Counted from the first letter of the stretch, positions 1 to 5,032 are shown. The stretch is 5,032 nt of DNA from an uncultured Collinsella sp. (GCA_900554585.1 USHS01000128.1:1-5032); one strand, 5' to 3'. The notes: generated by a model from the letters alone, not told the origin. Numbers and translations are program-made.

Positions 1-521
1 CCGCCCGCCTGCGCACCGAGATCTCCAAGAAGGTCAGCGTGAGCCCCAAGTCTATCGACGCCTACATGATCGGCGAGCACGGCTTTAGCCAGCTGGCCGC
101 CTTTAAGGCCGCAACCATCGCCGGCAAGAGCCTTAACGAGCTTCAGGCCGAGAACCCCGACAAGTACGCCTTCGACCACATGGAGGTCGAGGAGCTTGCA
201 CGCAAGGGCGGCTATGTGACCTACCAGGGCAAGCAGTGCACCGAGTACGCCGTCGCCAACTCCGCCGCGCGCGTCTGCGCCGCCGTTCTGCACAACGAGC
301 ACGCCGTGCTTTCGGCCTCTACGCTCATGACCGGCCAGTATGGCGAGGAGGGTATCTTCACCTCCCTGCCGTGCGTGATCGGCACCGAGGGTGTCGAGGA
401 GGTCTACACGCTCGACCTGTCCGAGTACGAGCTCGAGGGCTTCCACAAGAGCTGCCAGCACATCCGCGACAACATCACCCAGCTCGACTGGTGGGACGCC
501 GAAGGCGTTGTCGGCAAGTAG
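1..521 (+). CDS. ldh: L-lactate / L-2-hydroxyacid dehydrogenase, C-terminal part (5' end outside window)
   Basis: NAD-dependent cytosolic dehydrogenase that interconverts a 2-oxoacid (pyruvate in true LDH) and the L-2-hydroxyacid, regenerating NAD+ in fermentation. Reading begins mid-gene with the first full codon at base 3; about 172 C-terminal residues are visible. The opening SARLR matches the family's D-S-A-R-x-R segment, so the Arg at 6-8 should be substrate-binding Arg171 (dogfish numbering). IGEHG follows with its His at 78-80, exactly 24 residues later, as expected for catalytic His195. A Thr at 240-242 (CTEYAV) fits the position of Thr246. The stop is TAG at 519-521. The stretch ELARKGG and the later region also resemble L-2-hydroxyisocaproate dehydrogenase, and the nucleotide-binding half with the specificity loop is missing, so pyruvate specificity cannot be confirmed. 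GEHG is followed by Phe where LDHs often have Asp. It converges on the SIS gene and is closed by its own terminator. Confidence 0.9.
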   Translation, partial: ARLRTEISKKVSVSPKSIDAYMIGEHGFSQLAAFKAATIAGKSLNELQAENPDKYAFDHMEVEELARKGGYVTYQGKQCTEYAVANSAARVCAAVLHNEHAVLSASTLMTGQYGEEGIFTSLPCVIGTEGVEEVYTLDLSEYELEGFHKSCQHIRDNITQLDWWDAEGVVGK

Positions 522-562
522 GCCGCTGGCTGCCGCAACCTTGCAAATCTAAGCGCGATACT

Positions 563-604
563 AAGCGGGCCGCACCGGAAATCCCCGGCGCAGCCCGCTT
601 TTTT
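563..604 (+). terminator. Rho-independent terminator of the dehydrogenase gene
   Basis: Perfect 8-bp stem AAGCGGGC (563-570) with GCCCGCTT (593-600), an inner CCGG/CCGG stem (575-578 with 585-588), then an uninterrupted T run through 604. It lies 41 bp after the stop codon. The A-rich 5' side and T-rich 3' side are typical of an intrinsic terminator. Confidence 0.88.
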
Positions 605-622
605 GACTCGCGCAGTGCCCTT

Positions 623-817
623 GCGAATCGAAGGTGAATGTTTTTCCGCGAAGTGAACGAGCAAAATTGGACCCCCGAAGCATCGACATTTTTCAGGCGT
701 TGTTTCCTGCGGTTTCACCGAGTTTTTCCTGCAGTTCTGGCGTCAAAAAGTGTGGATGCTTCGGGGGTCCAAAATAGGTCGTTCACTTCGCGGAAAAGCA
801 TTCACCTTCATTTTCGC
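623..817. repeat. Long imperfect inverted repeat (giant hairpin / possible MITE-like intergenic element)
   Basis: Arms 630-693 and 746-809 pair at 57 of 64 positions without gaps; two of the seven mismatches would be G-U in RNA. The pairing continues outward through GCGAA (623-627) and TTCGC (813-817) after a small bulge. Key blocks are CCGCGAAGTGAACGA on the left and GGACCCCCGAAGCAT, both mirrored on the right. The loop (694-745) contains two related segments with TTTCCTGC at 703-710 and TTTTCCTGC at 724-732. No coding sense is seen in it. It fills the gap between two convergent genes, between their terminators. The size and symmetry suggest a mobile, transposase-free repeat or a structured RNA end. 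Which it is cannot be told from one copy. Confidence 0.85.
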
Positions 818-845
818 GCAGACACGAATCCGGCCGCCACAACGC

Positions 846-877
846 AAAACGGGGCCCGCGCGCAGCGCAGACCCCGT
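846..877 (-). terminator. Probable rho-independent terminator of the SIS-domain gene
   Basis: Read on the minus strand, ACGGGG (877-872) pairs with CCCCGT (854-849) around a GC-rich loop, and is followed by TTT (848-846), giving CCCCGTTTT. It starts 22 bp after the TAG stop of the SIS gene. The stem is good but the T run is short, so confidence is moderate. Confidence 0.62.
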
Positions 878-899
878 CAAAAAAGATAATTCCCAGTAC

Positions 900-1868
900 C
901 TAGTACTGCTCGATGCCCATGTAGCGACGGATCTCGGGGCTGTGGTCGAACACCTTGCCGCGGGCGGCGCGCAGCTCGCAGCTCATCGCGTAGAAGAAGA
1001 TCGGCTCCAGGAACGAACGCACGCTGGCGGGCGCCTCGCCCACGCCGTACTCGAGCGCATCGAGCACCATGACTGTATCGGTGTGCGTGTTGAGGAATGC
1101 AAGTGCACGTTCCTCCATGGGGCGGCACTCGCCCGATCCGAGCTGCACAAAGTAGAACACGCCGGGCTCGGTGGCTTCGAACGGGCCGTGGAAGTACTCG
1201 CCGGAGTGGATATAGCAGCAGTGCTGCCACTGCATCTCCATGAGCGAGCAGATGGCCATGGCGTAGGTCTGGCTAAAGTTGGGGCCGGAACCCAGGATAT
1301 AGAAGAACTTATGCTGCTGGCAGAGCTCGGCAAAACGGGCGCCCAGCTCGGCGTTGACCTTCTCGCGGGCAGCGGGCAGCAGCGCATCCATCTGCTTGAG
1401 GCCAGCGTACATGTCGGCAAGCGCCTCGTAACCCTCTTGCTGGTCGAGCAGCTCGGCAGCCATCAGGGCGCCGATGCCCTGCGGCACCTCGGCCTGCGGC
1501 ACGCCTTCGCCCCACGGATAGACCCAGGTGGTCCACTTGCCGTTGTCGATCTTGGAGCCCTCGCAGTCGGTGAGGGCGACAACCTCGGCGCCGGCGGCCA
1601 GCGCCATCTCGCAACCGTCGACGACCTCCTGCGTATTGCCGCTGTGGCTGCAGGCGATGACGAGCGACTTCTCGCCAAGACTCTTGGGAGCCATCAGGCA
1701 AAACTCGCGTGCCGTGTAGACCGTCGAGGTAAACGTGGTGGCCTCGCGCTTGAGTAGCTCGTTGGCCGGCATCAGGTCGATCATCGAACCGCCGCAGGCG
1801 ATCCAAAAGACGTTCTCAATCTTGCCCTTGCGCTCGATAATTTCCTGAACCAGATCATGTGCGTTCAC
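900..1868 (-). CDS. SIS-domain sugar-phosphate protein, FrlB/FraB-like 6-phospho-Amadori-product deglycase family
   Basis: 322-residue soluble protein with two sugar-isomerase (SIS) domains, close in length to E. coli FrlB (about 340). Domain 1 (about residues 15-145) has CGGS at 25-28 and the phosphosugar-binding loop SHSGNT at 74-79. Domain 2 (about 180-310) has GSGP at 193-196, LMEM with Glu211, and SGEYFHGP with Glu224 and His227. Glu211 and His227 are 16 residues apart, the spacing of the catalytic Glu and His I recall for the deglycase FraB. The C terminus DHSPEIRRYMGIEQY strongly resembles FrlB. Family members split fructoselysine-6-phosphate or fructose-asparagine-6-phosphate into glucose-6-phosphate and the free amino acid or amine. 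The substrate here is inferred, and an AgaS- or GlmS-like isomerase or deaminase is the alternative. The start is GTG at 1868, chosen because AAGGAGG lies 9 nt upstream. The upstream GntR/UTRA gene fits sugar-amine control, but no partner kinase or transporter is in the window. Confidence 0.85.
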   Translation of the reverse strand: MNAHDLVQEIIERKGKIENVFWIACGGSMIDLMPANELLKREATTFTSTVYTAREFCLMAPKSLGEKSLVIACSHSGNTQEVVDGCEMALAAGAEVVALTDCEGSKIDNGKWTTWVYPWGEGVPQAEVPQGIGALMAAELLDQQEGYEALADMYAGLKQMDALLPAAREKVNAELGARFAELCQQHKFFYILGSGPNFSQTYAMAICSLMEMQWQHCCYIHSGEYFHGPFEATEPGVFYFVQLGSGECRPMEERALAFLNTHTDTVMVLDALEYGVGEAPASVRSFLEPIFFYAMSCELRAARGKVFDHSPEIRRYMGIEQY

Positions 1869-1877
1869 GGTGATGTT

Positions 1878-1884
1878 CCTCCTT
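1878..1884 (-). promoter_or_regulatory. Strong ribosome binding site that fixes the GTG start of the SIS gene
   Basis: Minus-strand AAGGAGG, a full Shine-Dalgarno match, ends 9 nt before the GTG at 1868. No in-frame ATG is better placed, so the unusual GTG start is well supported. Confidence 0.85.
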
Positions 1885-1921
1885 GTGTGGCGGCTTTGAA
1901 CGACGACAGCTCGTACCTGCG

Positions 1922-1941
1922 GTCGTTCTATGTTGTCCTAT
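1922..1941. promoter_or_regulatory. Operator pair 1: two contiguous 10-bp direct repeats over the predicted transcription start
   Basis: Plus-strand units GTCGTTCTAT (1922-1931) and GTTGTCCTAT (1932-1941) differ from the consensus GTTGTTCTAT by one base each. They touch the -10 and cover the predicted +1 of the SIS gene, a position expected for repression. The neighbouring GntR/UTRA protein is the likely binder; that is inference from proximity and from the repeated design shared with pair 2. Confidence 0.7.
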
Positions 1942-1969
1942 TTATAGCACGCACGACGATGCACGTGAA
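1941..1969 (-). promoter_or_regulatory. Sigma-A-type promoter for the SIS gene
   Basis: Minus strand: -35 TTCACG (1969-1964, 4 of 6 to TTGACA), a 17-bp spacer, and -10 TATAAA (1946-1941, 5 of 6 to TATAAT). The predicted start is near 1934, giving a leader of about 66 nt before the GTG. The -10 abuts operator pair 1, and the -35 overlaps one arm of the GTGAA/TTCAC palindrome. It sits in the only sizeable AT-richer gap on this strand. Confidence 0.7.
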
Positions 1970-1979
1970 GTCATTTCAC
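1965..1979. promoter_or_regulatory. GTGAA-N5-TTCAC palindrome over the -35 region
   Basis: Perfect 5-bp inverted arms GTGAA (1965-1969) and TTCAC (1975-1979) flank a 5-bp centre. It overlaps the proposed -35 and lies between the two direct-repeat pairs. It could be a second, palindromic site for the GntR dimer or a site for another regulator. A short palindrome like this can also occur by chance. Confidence 0.4.
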
Positions 1980-1983
1980 CAAA

Positions 1984-2003
1984 CTTGTTCTATGTTGTTC
2001 TAT
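1984..2003. promoter_or_regulatory. Operator pair 2: two contiguous 10-bp direct repeats upstream of the SIS promoter
   Basis: Plus-strand units CTTGTTCTAT (1984-1993) and GTTGTTCTAT (1994-2003). The shared 17-mer GTTCTATGTTGTYCTAT also occurs in pair 1 at an offset of exactly 62 bp, about six helical turns, so both pairs face the same side of the DNA. This pair lies 15 bp upstream of the -35 and ends 9 bp before the regulator's stop codon. Same candidate binder as pair 1; looping between the pairs is possible. Confidence 0.7.
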
Positions 2004-2012
2004 CTGTGGACG

Positions 2013-2768
2013 TTAGATGTCGAACACGTAGCGCGAGCCCACGATCTTTTGGCGTCCGAGCAGCAAGGGCCGCCCGTCCGCATCGGTAAAGTACGCCTCC
2101 ATATAAAACAGCGGCTCGCCGACCGGCACCTCCAACAGCGGGGCTGCCTGAGCATCGGCAAGCGCAATCTCCACAGTACAGGGGTCGGACTTGAGCGGCG
2201 AACGGCCCGAATGCTCGGCAACGAGCGCAAAGATGGAATTGTCCGTGAGGTCCTTGTCGGCAAGCGTCTGCAGATAGGGATGGTCGGCCAGCACAAAGGC
2301 GTTGTTCTCGAGCATGACGGGCACGCCATCTGCCGTGCGCACGCGCTCGACCACGATGAGCTCGCAGCCGGGTTCCACACCAAAAAACGCCGCGTCCTCG
2401 CGCGTCGCCGCAACCACCGTGCGCGACACCAGACGTGCTCCGGCCACCATGTCGTTGGCGGCGCAACCCTCGGAAAAGCTCTGAACGTCACCCTTCTGGA
2501 CAATCTTGCGTTTGAGCTTGGGCGCACACACAAACGTGCCCCTCCCCTGCTGGCGGTTGAGATACCCCGCGCGCGACAGCTCCTCGACGGCGCGGCGCAC
2601 GGTGATGCGTCCCACGCCGTAGTACTTCGCGAGCTCCATCTCGGAAGGAATGCGCAAGCCGGATGCGTACACGCCACGCGCAATCTCGCCTTTTAGGTCG
2701 TCCATTACCTGCTGGTACAGCGGCACGGCGGACACCTCAGTGCGCTCGGTTTTATCGTCGGATGCCAT
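2013..2768 (-). CDS. GntR-family (HutC subfamily) transcriptional regulator with UTRA effector domain
   Basis: 251 residues, typical length for HutC-type GntR proteins. The N-terminal winged helix-turn-helix spans about residues 16-82: PLYQQVMDDLKGEI, then IPSEMELAKYYGVGR, the recognition helix near 53-66 (GRITVRRAVEELSR), and the wing QQGRGTFV at 73-80. The C-terminal UTRA ligand-binding domain spans about 98-246 and ends in the typical GRQKIVGSRYVFDI. Such regulators sense phosphorylated sugars, amino sugars or related metabolites and usually repress the catabolic gene beside them; E. coli FrlR is of this type. It lies just upstream of the FrlB-like gene on the same strand, with repeated operators between them. 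Its start ATG (2766-2768) is 2 bp after the recQ stop and its GGAG ribosome binding site lies inside recQ, so it is probably co-transcribed and translationally coupled with recQ. No copy of the operator is visible near its own start. Ligand unknown. Confidence 0.92.
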   Translation of the reverse strand: MASDDKTERTEVSAVPLYQQVMDDLKGEIARGVYASGLRIPSEMELAKYYGVGRITVRRAVEELSRAGYLNRQQGRGTFVCAPKLKRKIVQKGDVQSFSEGCAANDMVAGARLVSRTVVAATREDAAFFGVEPGCELIVVERVRTADGVPVMLENNAFVLADHPYLQTLADKDLTDNSIFALVAEHSGRSPLKSDPCTVEIALADAQAAPLLEVPVGEPLFYMEAYFTDADGRPLLLGRQKIVGSRYVFDI

Positions 2769-2770
2769 CG

Positions 2771-4753
2771 TTATGCTCCATTCCGTACATGCTCGGACTC
2801 AAACTCTTCAATCGCCGCCATAAACTGCTCGCCAAAGGCATCGGCCTTTTTCTCGCCAATACCGTTGACCTGGATAAGCTCGTCGCGCGTCTGTGGGCGT
2901 AGGCGGCACAGACCGCGCAGAGCCTTGTCGGAAAAGACCATGTACGGCGCCATCTCCAGCTCGATCGAAATATCCTTGCGCAGGGCACGCAGGCGCTCGA
3001 ACAGCTCGGCATCGTCACCCACGCGCGGGCGCTGATCCAGCTCGGCCTCCTCACGCAGCAGATCCACCGCGCGGCGGGCACGGGCCGAGGCCTTGCGCTT
3101 GGACGCACGACGCTTGACGGTAAAGGCGAATGCTTCGTCCTCGACCTCGGTGGCACGCGGGCCCAGCCCCACGACCGGGTACTGCCCCTGCGAGGCAGCC
3201 AGATAACCGCGGCCGCACAGCTGGCCGATGATGTCCTTGATACGCCCGACCGATTCGCTCGACAGTTCACCGTAGCCGCGGTCCTCGTCCAGATGCATCT
3301 GGCGAATGCGCTCGGTGTTGCCGCCGTGAAGCACGTCGGCGATGAGCGACTTGCCAAAGCGCATGGGTCGCGTGGCCACATAGCGCACAGCGGCGCGGGC
3401 CATATCGGTGACGTCCTCGACCTCGAACTGCGTGAGGCAGTTGCTGCAGTTGCCGCAGCCCTCGGCCTCGTCCGTGGCGGTGGCGTCCGCACCAGCCGCG
3501 GCAGCATGCTCGGCCGCGGCCTCGTCGCCAAAGTAGCGCAACATATATTCGCGCAGGCAGCCGGTGGTATTGCAGTAGCCCTCCATCTGGCTGAGCAGAC
3601 GATATCGATTCTGGAGCGCCCACGCGCGCTGCTCGTCGTCGAGCGCCTCGTCGGCAGCGTCGCCGCGGTCGATCAGAAAGCGGCGCATGCGAAAATCGTT
3701 GCCATTCCACAGCAAATGGCAGCTGGCCGGGTCGCCATCGCGACCGGCGCGACCTGCCTCTTGGTAGTAGGCCTCGATGCTCTCGGGCACGTTGTTATGA
3801 ATCACGTAGCGCACGTTGGGCTTGTCGATACCCATGCCAAAGGCATTGGTGGCAACCATCACCTGAATATCGTCGTCGATAAAGGCGCGCTGGCTTTGAC
3901 GACGGGCGTCGTTGCCCATGCCGGCATGGTAGCGGCCAACGCGAATGCCGCTGGGGCCCAGCGCCTCGGCAAGCTCGCCTGCCAGAGCATCGACCGTCTT
4001 GCGGGTCGAGCAATACACGATGCCGCTCTCGCCCGAATGCGCGATCACATAGTCGCGCACCCACGCGGCCTTGGCCTTGTCGCCCATCTCCTCGCAGCCA
4101 AAGTAGAGGTTCTTGCGATCGAAGCCCGTCACCACCGTCGCGGGGTTTTGCAGGCCGAGCATCTGCTGAATGTCCGCGCGCACGCGCTCGGTCGCCGTAG
4201 CGGTAAAGGCTGCCACGATAGGGCGCTGCGGCAGGGAATCGATGAACTCGCGAATCTGCAGGTAGGCGGGGCGGAAATCCTGGCCCCATTGGCTCACGCA
4301 GTGGGCCTCGTCAATGGCCACGAGCGGCACGCCAATGCCGCCGTCCGCCGCAGCCTCCTGCGCAAAGGCTAAAAAGCGCGGCTCGAGCAGGCGCTCGGGT
4401 GCCACGTACATAAGCTGATAGCGGCCCTCGCGCGCCCGCTTGAGCACGGTGTTTTGCTGGGCCGGAGTAAGGCTGGAGTTGAGATAGCTGGGTCGCGCAC
4501 CCGCCGCGAGCAACGCACGGGTCTGGTCCTCCATAAGCGACAGCAGCGGACTCACCACAAAGGTGATGCCGGGCAGCATGAGCGCGGGCACCTGGTAGCA
4601 AATGGACTTGCCGGCGCCCGTGGGCATAACGCCCAGCGCATCGCGACCGGCAAGGATCGCATCGACCATGCGGTCCTGTCCCGGGCGAAACGAGGTGTAG
4701 CCAAAATAGGCGCCGAGCGTGTCGAGCGCCATCTGCTGCATGCTATCGGTCAT
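2771..4753 (-). CDS. recQ: ATP-dependent DNA helicase RecQ
   Basis: 3'-5' superfamily 2 helicase of cytoplasmic DNA repair; unwinds recombination intermediates and stalled forks with RecF-pathway partners. 660 residues against about 609 in E. coli. Motif 0 FRPGQ (22-26); Walker A MPTGAGKS (43-50); Walker B DEAH (148-151); aromatic-rich loop HCVSQWGQDFRPAY (151-164); motif III AFTATAT (182-188); motif V ATNAFGMGIDKP (301-312); motif VI QEAGRAGRDG (331-340). Zinc ligands are Cys399, Cys433, Cys436 and Cys439. The RQC winged helix covers about 445-540 and the C-terminal HRDC domain about 573-655. The spacing between the first two zinc cysteines is 34 residues, against 17 in E. coli, because of an Ala-rich insert near 411-431. 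ATG 4751-4753 is chosen as the start, with a weak AGGA only 4 nt upstream; an in-frame ATG four codons later is possible. It is the first gene of a likely recQ-gntR transcript. Confidence 0.97.
   Translation of the reverse strand: MTDSMQQMALDTLGAYFGYTSFRPGQDRMVDAILAGRDALGVMPTGAGKSICYQVPALMLPGITFVVSPLLSLMEDQTRALLAAGARPSYLNSSLTPAQQNTVLKRAREGRYQLMYVAPERLLEPRFLAFAQEAAADGGIGVPLVAIDEAHCVSQWGQDFRPAYLQIREFIDSLPQRPIVAAFTATATERVRADIQQMLGLQNPATVVTGFDRKNLYFGCEEMGDKAKAAWVRDYVIAHSGESGIVYCSTRKTVDALAGELAEALGPSGIRVGRYHAGMGNDARRQSQRAFIDDDIQVMVATNAFGMGIDKPNVRYVIHNNVPESIEAYYQEAGRAGRDGDPASCHLLWNGNDFRMRRFLIDRGDAADEALDDEQRAWALQNRYRLLSQMEGYCNTTGCLREYMLRYFGDEAAAEHAAAAGADATATDEAEGCGNCSNCLTQFEVEDVTDMARAAVRYVATRPMRFGKSLIADVLHGGNTERIRQMHLDEDRGYGELSSESVGRIKDIIGQLCGRGYLAASQGQYPVVGLGPRATEVEDEAFAFTVKRRASKRKASARARRAVDLLREEAELDQRPRVGDDAELFERLRALRKDISIELEMAPYMVFSDKALRGLCRLRPQTRDELIQVNGIGEKKADAFGEQFMAAIEEFESEHVRNGA
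2776..2779 (-). promoter_or_regulatory. Regulator ribosome binding site embedded in the recQ 3' end
   Basis: Minus-strand GGAG lies 7 nt before the regulator's ATG and overlaps the last recQ codons; the recQ TAA falls between the site and the ATG. This arrangement favours translational coupling between recQ and the regulator. Confidence 0.65.
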
Positions 4754-4784
4754 GGTTTCCTAACGTCCAAGTCATCTGCCGCCG

Positions 4785-4790
4785 ATTATA
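4785..4790 (-). promoter_or_regulatory. Consensus -10 box for recQ
   Basis: Minus-strand TATAAT, a perfect -10, lies 31 bp before the recQ ATG, giving a short leader of about 25 nt. No acceptable -35 lies 16-18 bp upstream and there is no TG extension; that position is occupied by a GC-rich hairpin. An activator or a -35-independent promoter is possible. Confidence 0.55.
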
Positions 4791-4791
4791 C

Positions 4792-4822
4792 GCCGCCACG
4801 CGGACCGGTGCCGCGCGGCGGC
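4792..4822. repeat. GC-rich hairpin in the spacer/-35 region of the recQ promoter
   Basis: Arms of 12 nt (4792-4803 and 4811-4822) pair at 11 positions, with one A-C mismatch (4798/4816), around the 7-nt loop ACCGGTG. It starts one base upstream of the TATAAT box. Without a following T run in either direction it is not a standard terminator. It could be a protein-binding palindrome or the stalled end of the upstream transcript. Confidence 0.6.
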
Positions 4823-4841
4823 CGGCCACGGGCGATGCAAT

Positions 4842-4955
4842 CCGAAGGGAACGAGCGTGGGATTTTTGGACACTTTCCGGATGAGCGTGGATAATCTCCC
4901 ACTTTGAACCCGTCACCAAGCCAAAAACGGGAGATTTTCCACGCTCATTCTTCGG
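4842..4955. repeat. GAGCGTGG repeat cluster with competing inverted arms
   Basis: The inner inverted repeat pairs ATGAGCGTGGATAATCTCCC (4881-4900) with 4929-4948 at 19 of 20 positions around a 28-nt loop. A third copy of the left arm, CCGAAGGGAACGAGCGTGG (4842-4860), also matches the complement of the right arm (4939-4955, read CCGAAGAATGAGCGTGG) with a 2-nt length difference. The two left copies look like an imperfect tandem duplication of about 30 bp: GAGCGTGG recurs at 4853 and 4883, and CACTTT at 4871 and 4900. No gene is seen in it. It probably belongs to a dispersed intergenic repeat family. Confidence 0.75.
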
Positions 4956-5032
4956 GTAGTCGATGTTTTGGCAATGTCAGCGAAAGCCCGCCAGAGCGAG
5001 CAAGGTGCCTTGAAACGAGGCGGCATTGACCT
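4913..5032 (-). other. Open reading frame running off the right edge; doubtful gene
   Basis: A minus-strand frame is open from the window edge to a TGA at 4915-4913, about 39 codons including an ATG at 5026-5024 and ending in MSVENLPFLAW. Its last third is the right arm of the inverted repeat, so the reading frame there may be a by-product of repeat sequence. No ribosome binding site is seen before the ATG and no domain is recognised. The plus strand of the same bases also has an open frame from ATG 4974 to the edge, again without a clear ribosome binding site. It may be the tail of a longer gene outside the window. Confidence 0.2.

Noticed and set aside
638..889. Short plus-strand reading frame across the giant inverted repeat
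   Set aside because: Most of it is the two arms and the loop of the repeat; no ribosome binding site and no domain, so the frame is a by-product of repeat sequence.
750..1757. 335-codon plus-strand reading frame antisense to the SIS gene
   Set aside because: It crosses the inverted repeat and a terminator, encodes a His/Ala/Leu-rich sequence of the kind produced by the complement of GC-rich codons, and opposes a gene with clear SIS motifs.
1869..2012. Possible riboswitch in the SIS leader
   Set aside because: The predicted leader is only about 66 nt, has no recognised aptamer core, and the repeats look like protein-binding DNA sites.
1857..2696. 279-codon plus-strand reading frame antisense to the GntR regulator
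   Set aside because: It runs through the SIS promoter and operators and mirrors a regulator with clear HTH and UTRA signatures.
3293..4372. 359-codon plus-strand reading frame antisense to recQ
   Set aside because: The opposite strand carries every RecQ helicase motif; the antisense product has low-complexity Ala/Gly/His/Val composition and no recognisable domain.
4754..4860. LexA/SOS box upstream of recQ
   Set aside because: No sequence resembling the actinobacterial GAAC-N4-GTTC palindrome was found; GAACGAGCG lacks the second half-site.
4842..4955. Possible CRISPR-like array from repeated GAGCGTGG
   Set aside because: Only three short copies, one inverted, with unequal spacing and no cas gene nearby.
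4974..5032. Plus-strand start ATG with an open frame to the right edge
   Set aside because: No Shine-Dalgarno at a useful distance, only 19 codons visible, and the opposite strand is also open; the bases do not decide.

Overview
The window is GC-rich, densely coded bacterial DNA. The codon choice, strong AAGGAGG-type ribosome binding sites, a fermentative lactate/2-hydroxyacid dehydrogenase and several GC-rich palindromic intergenic repeats suggest a gut actinobacterium of the Coriobacteriia, most likely Collinsella or a close relative. This assignment is inference; no rRNA or other taxonomic marker is present.

Layout, left to right. Positions 1-521 (+) hold the C-terminal half of an L-lactate/L-2-hydroxyacid dehydrogenase, followed by a rho-independent terminator (563-604). 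A very long imperfect inverted repeat (about 623-817) fills the gap to the convergent neighbour, whose own terminator lies at 846-877. Positions 900-1868 (-) encode a two-domain SIS sugar-phosphate protein of the FrlB/FraB deglycase type, read from a GTG start behind a strong RBS. Its 144-bp promoter region (1869-2012) holds a good sigma-A promoter and two pairs of contiguous 10-bp direct repeats, one over the predicted start site and one upstream of the -35. Positions 2013-2768 (-) encode a GntR/HutC-family regulator with a UTRA domain, the obvious candidate to bind those repeats. Positions 2771-4753 (-) encode a full-length RecQ helicase whose stop is 2 bp from the regulator's start. The right end (4754-5032) has a consensus -10 for recQ, a GC-rich hairpin where the -35 should be, and a second repeat cluster built on GAGCGTGG. 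No convincing gene is visible in that end.

How the parts fit: the GntR regulator and the SIS enzyme look like a small sugar-amine (Amadori-product) catabolic module in which the regulator controls the enzyme through the tandem operators. The regulator itself appears to be carried on the recQ transcript, so its supply may be tied to recQ and not to its own operator. No kinase or transporter for the pathway lies in the window. I found no CRISPR array, tRNA, rRNA or transposase. The most notable items are the operator architecture, the giant intergenic hairpin and the repeat cluster upstream of recQ with competing arms.
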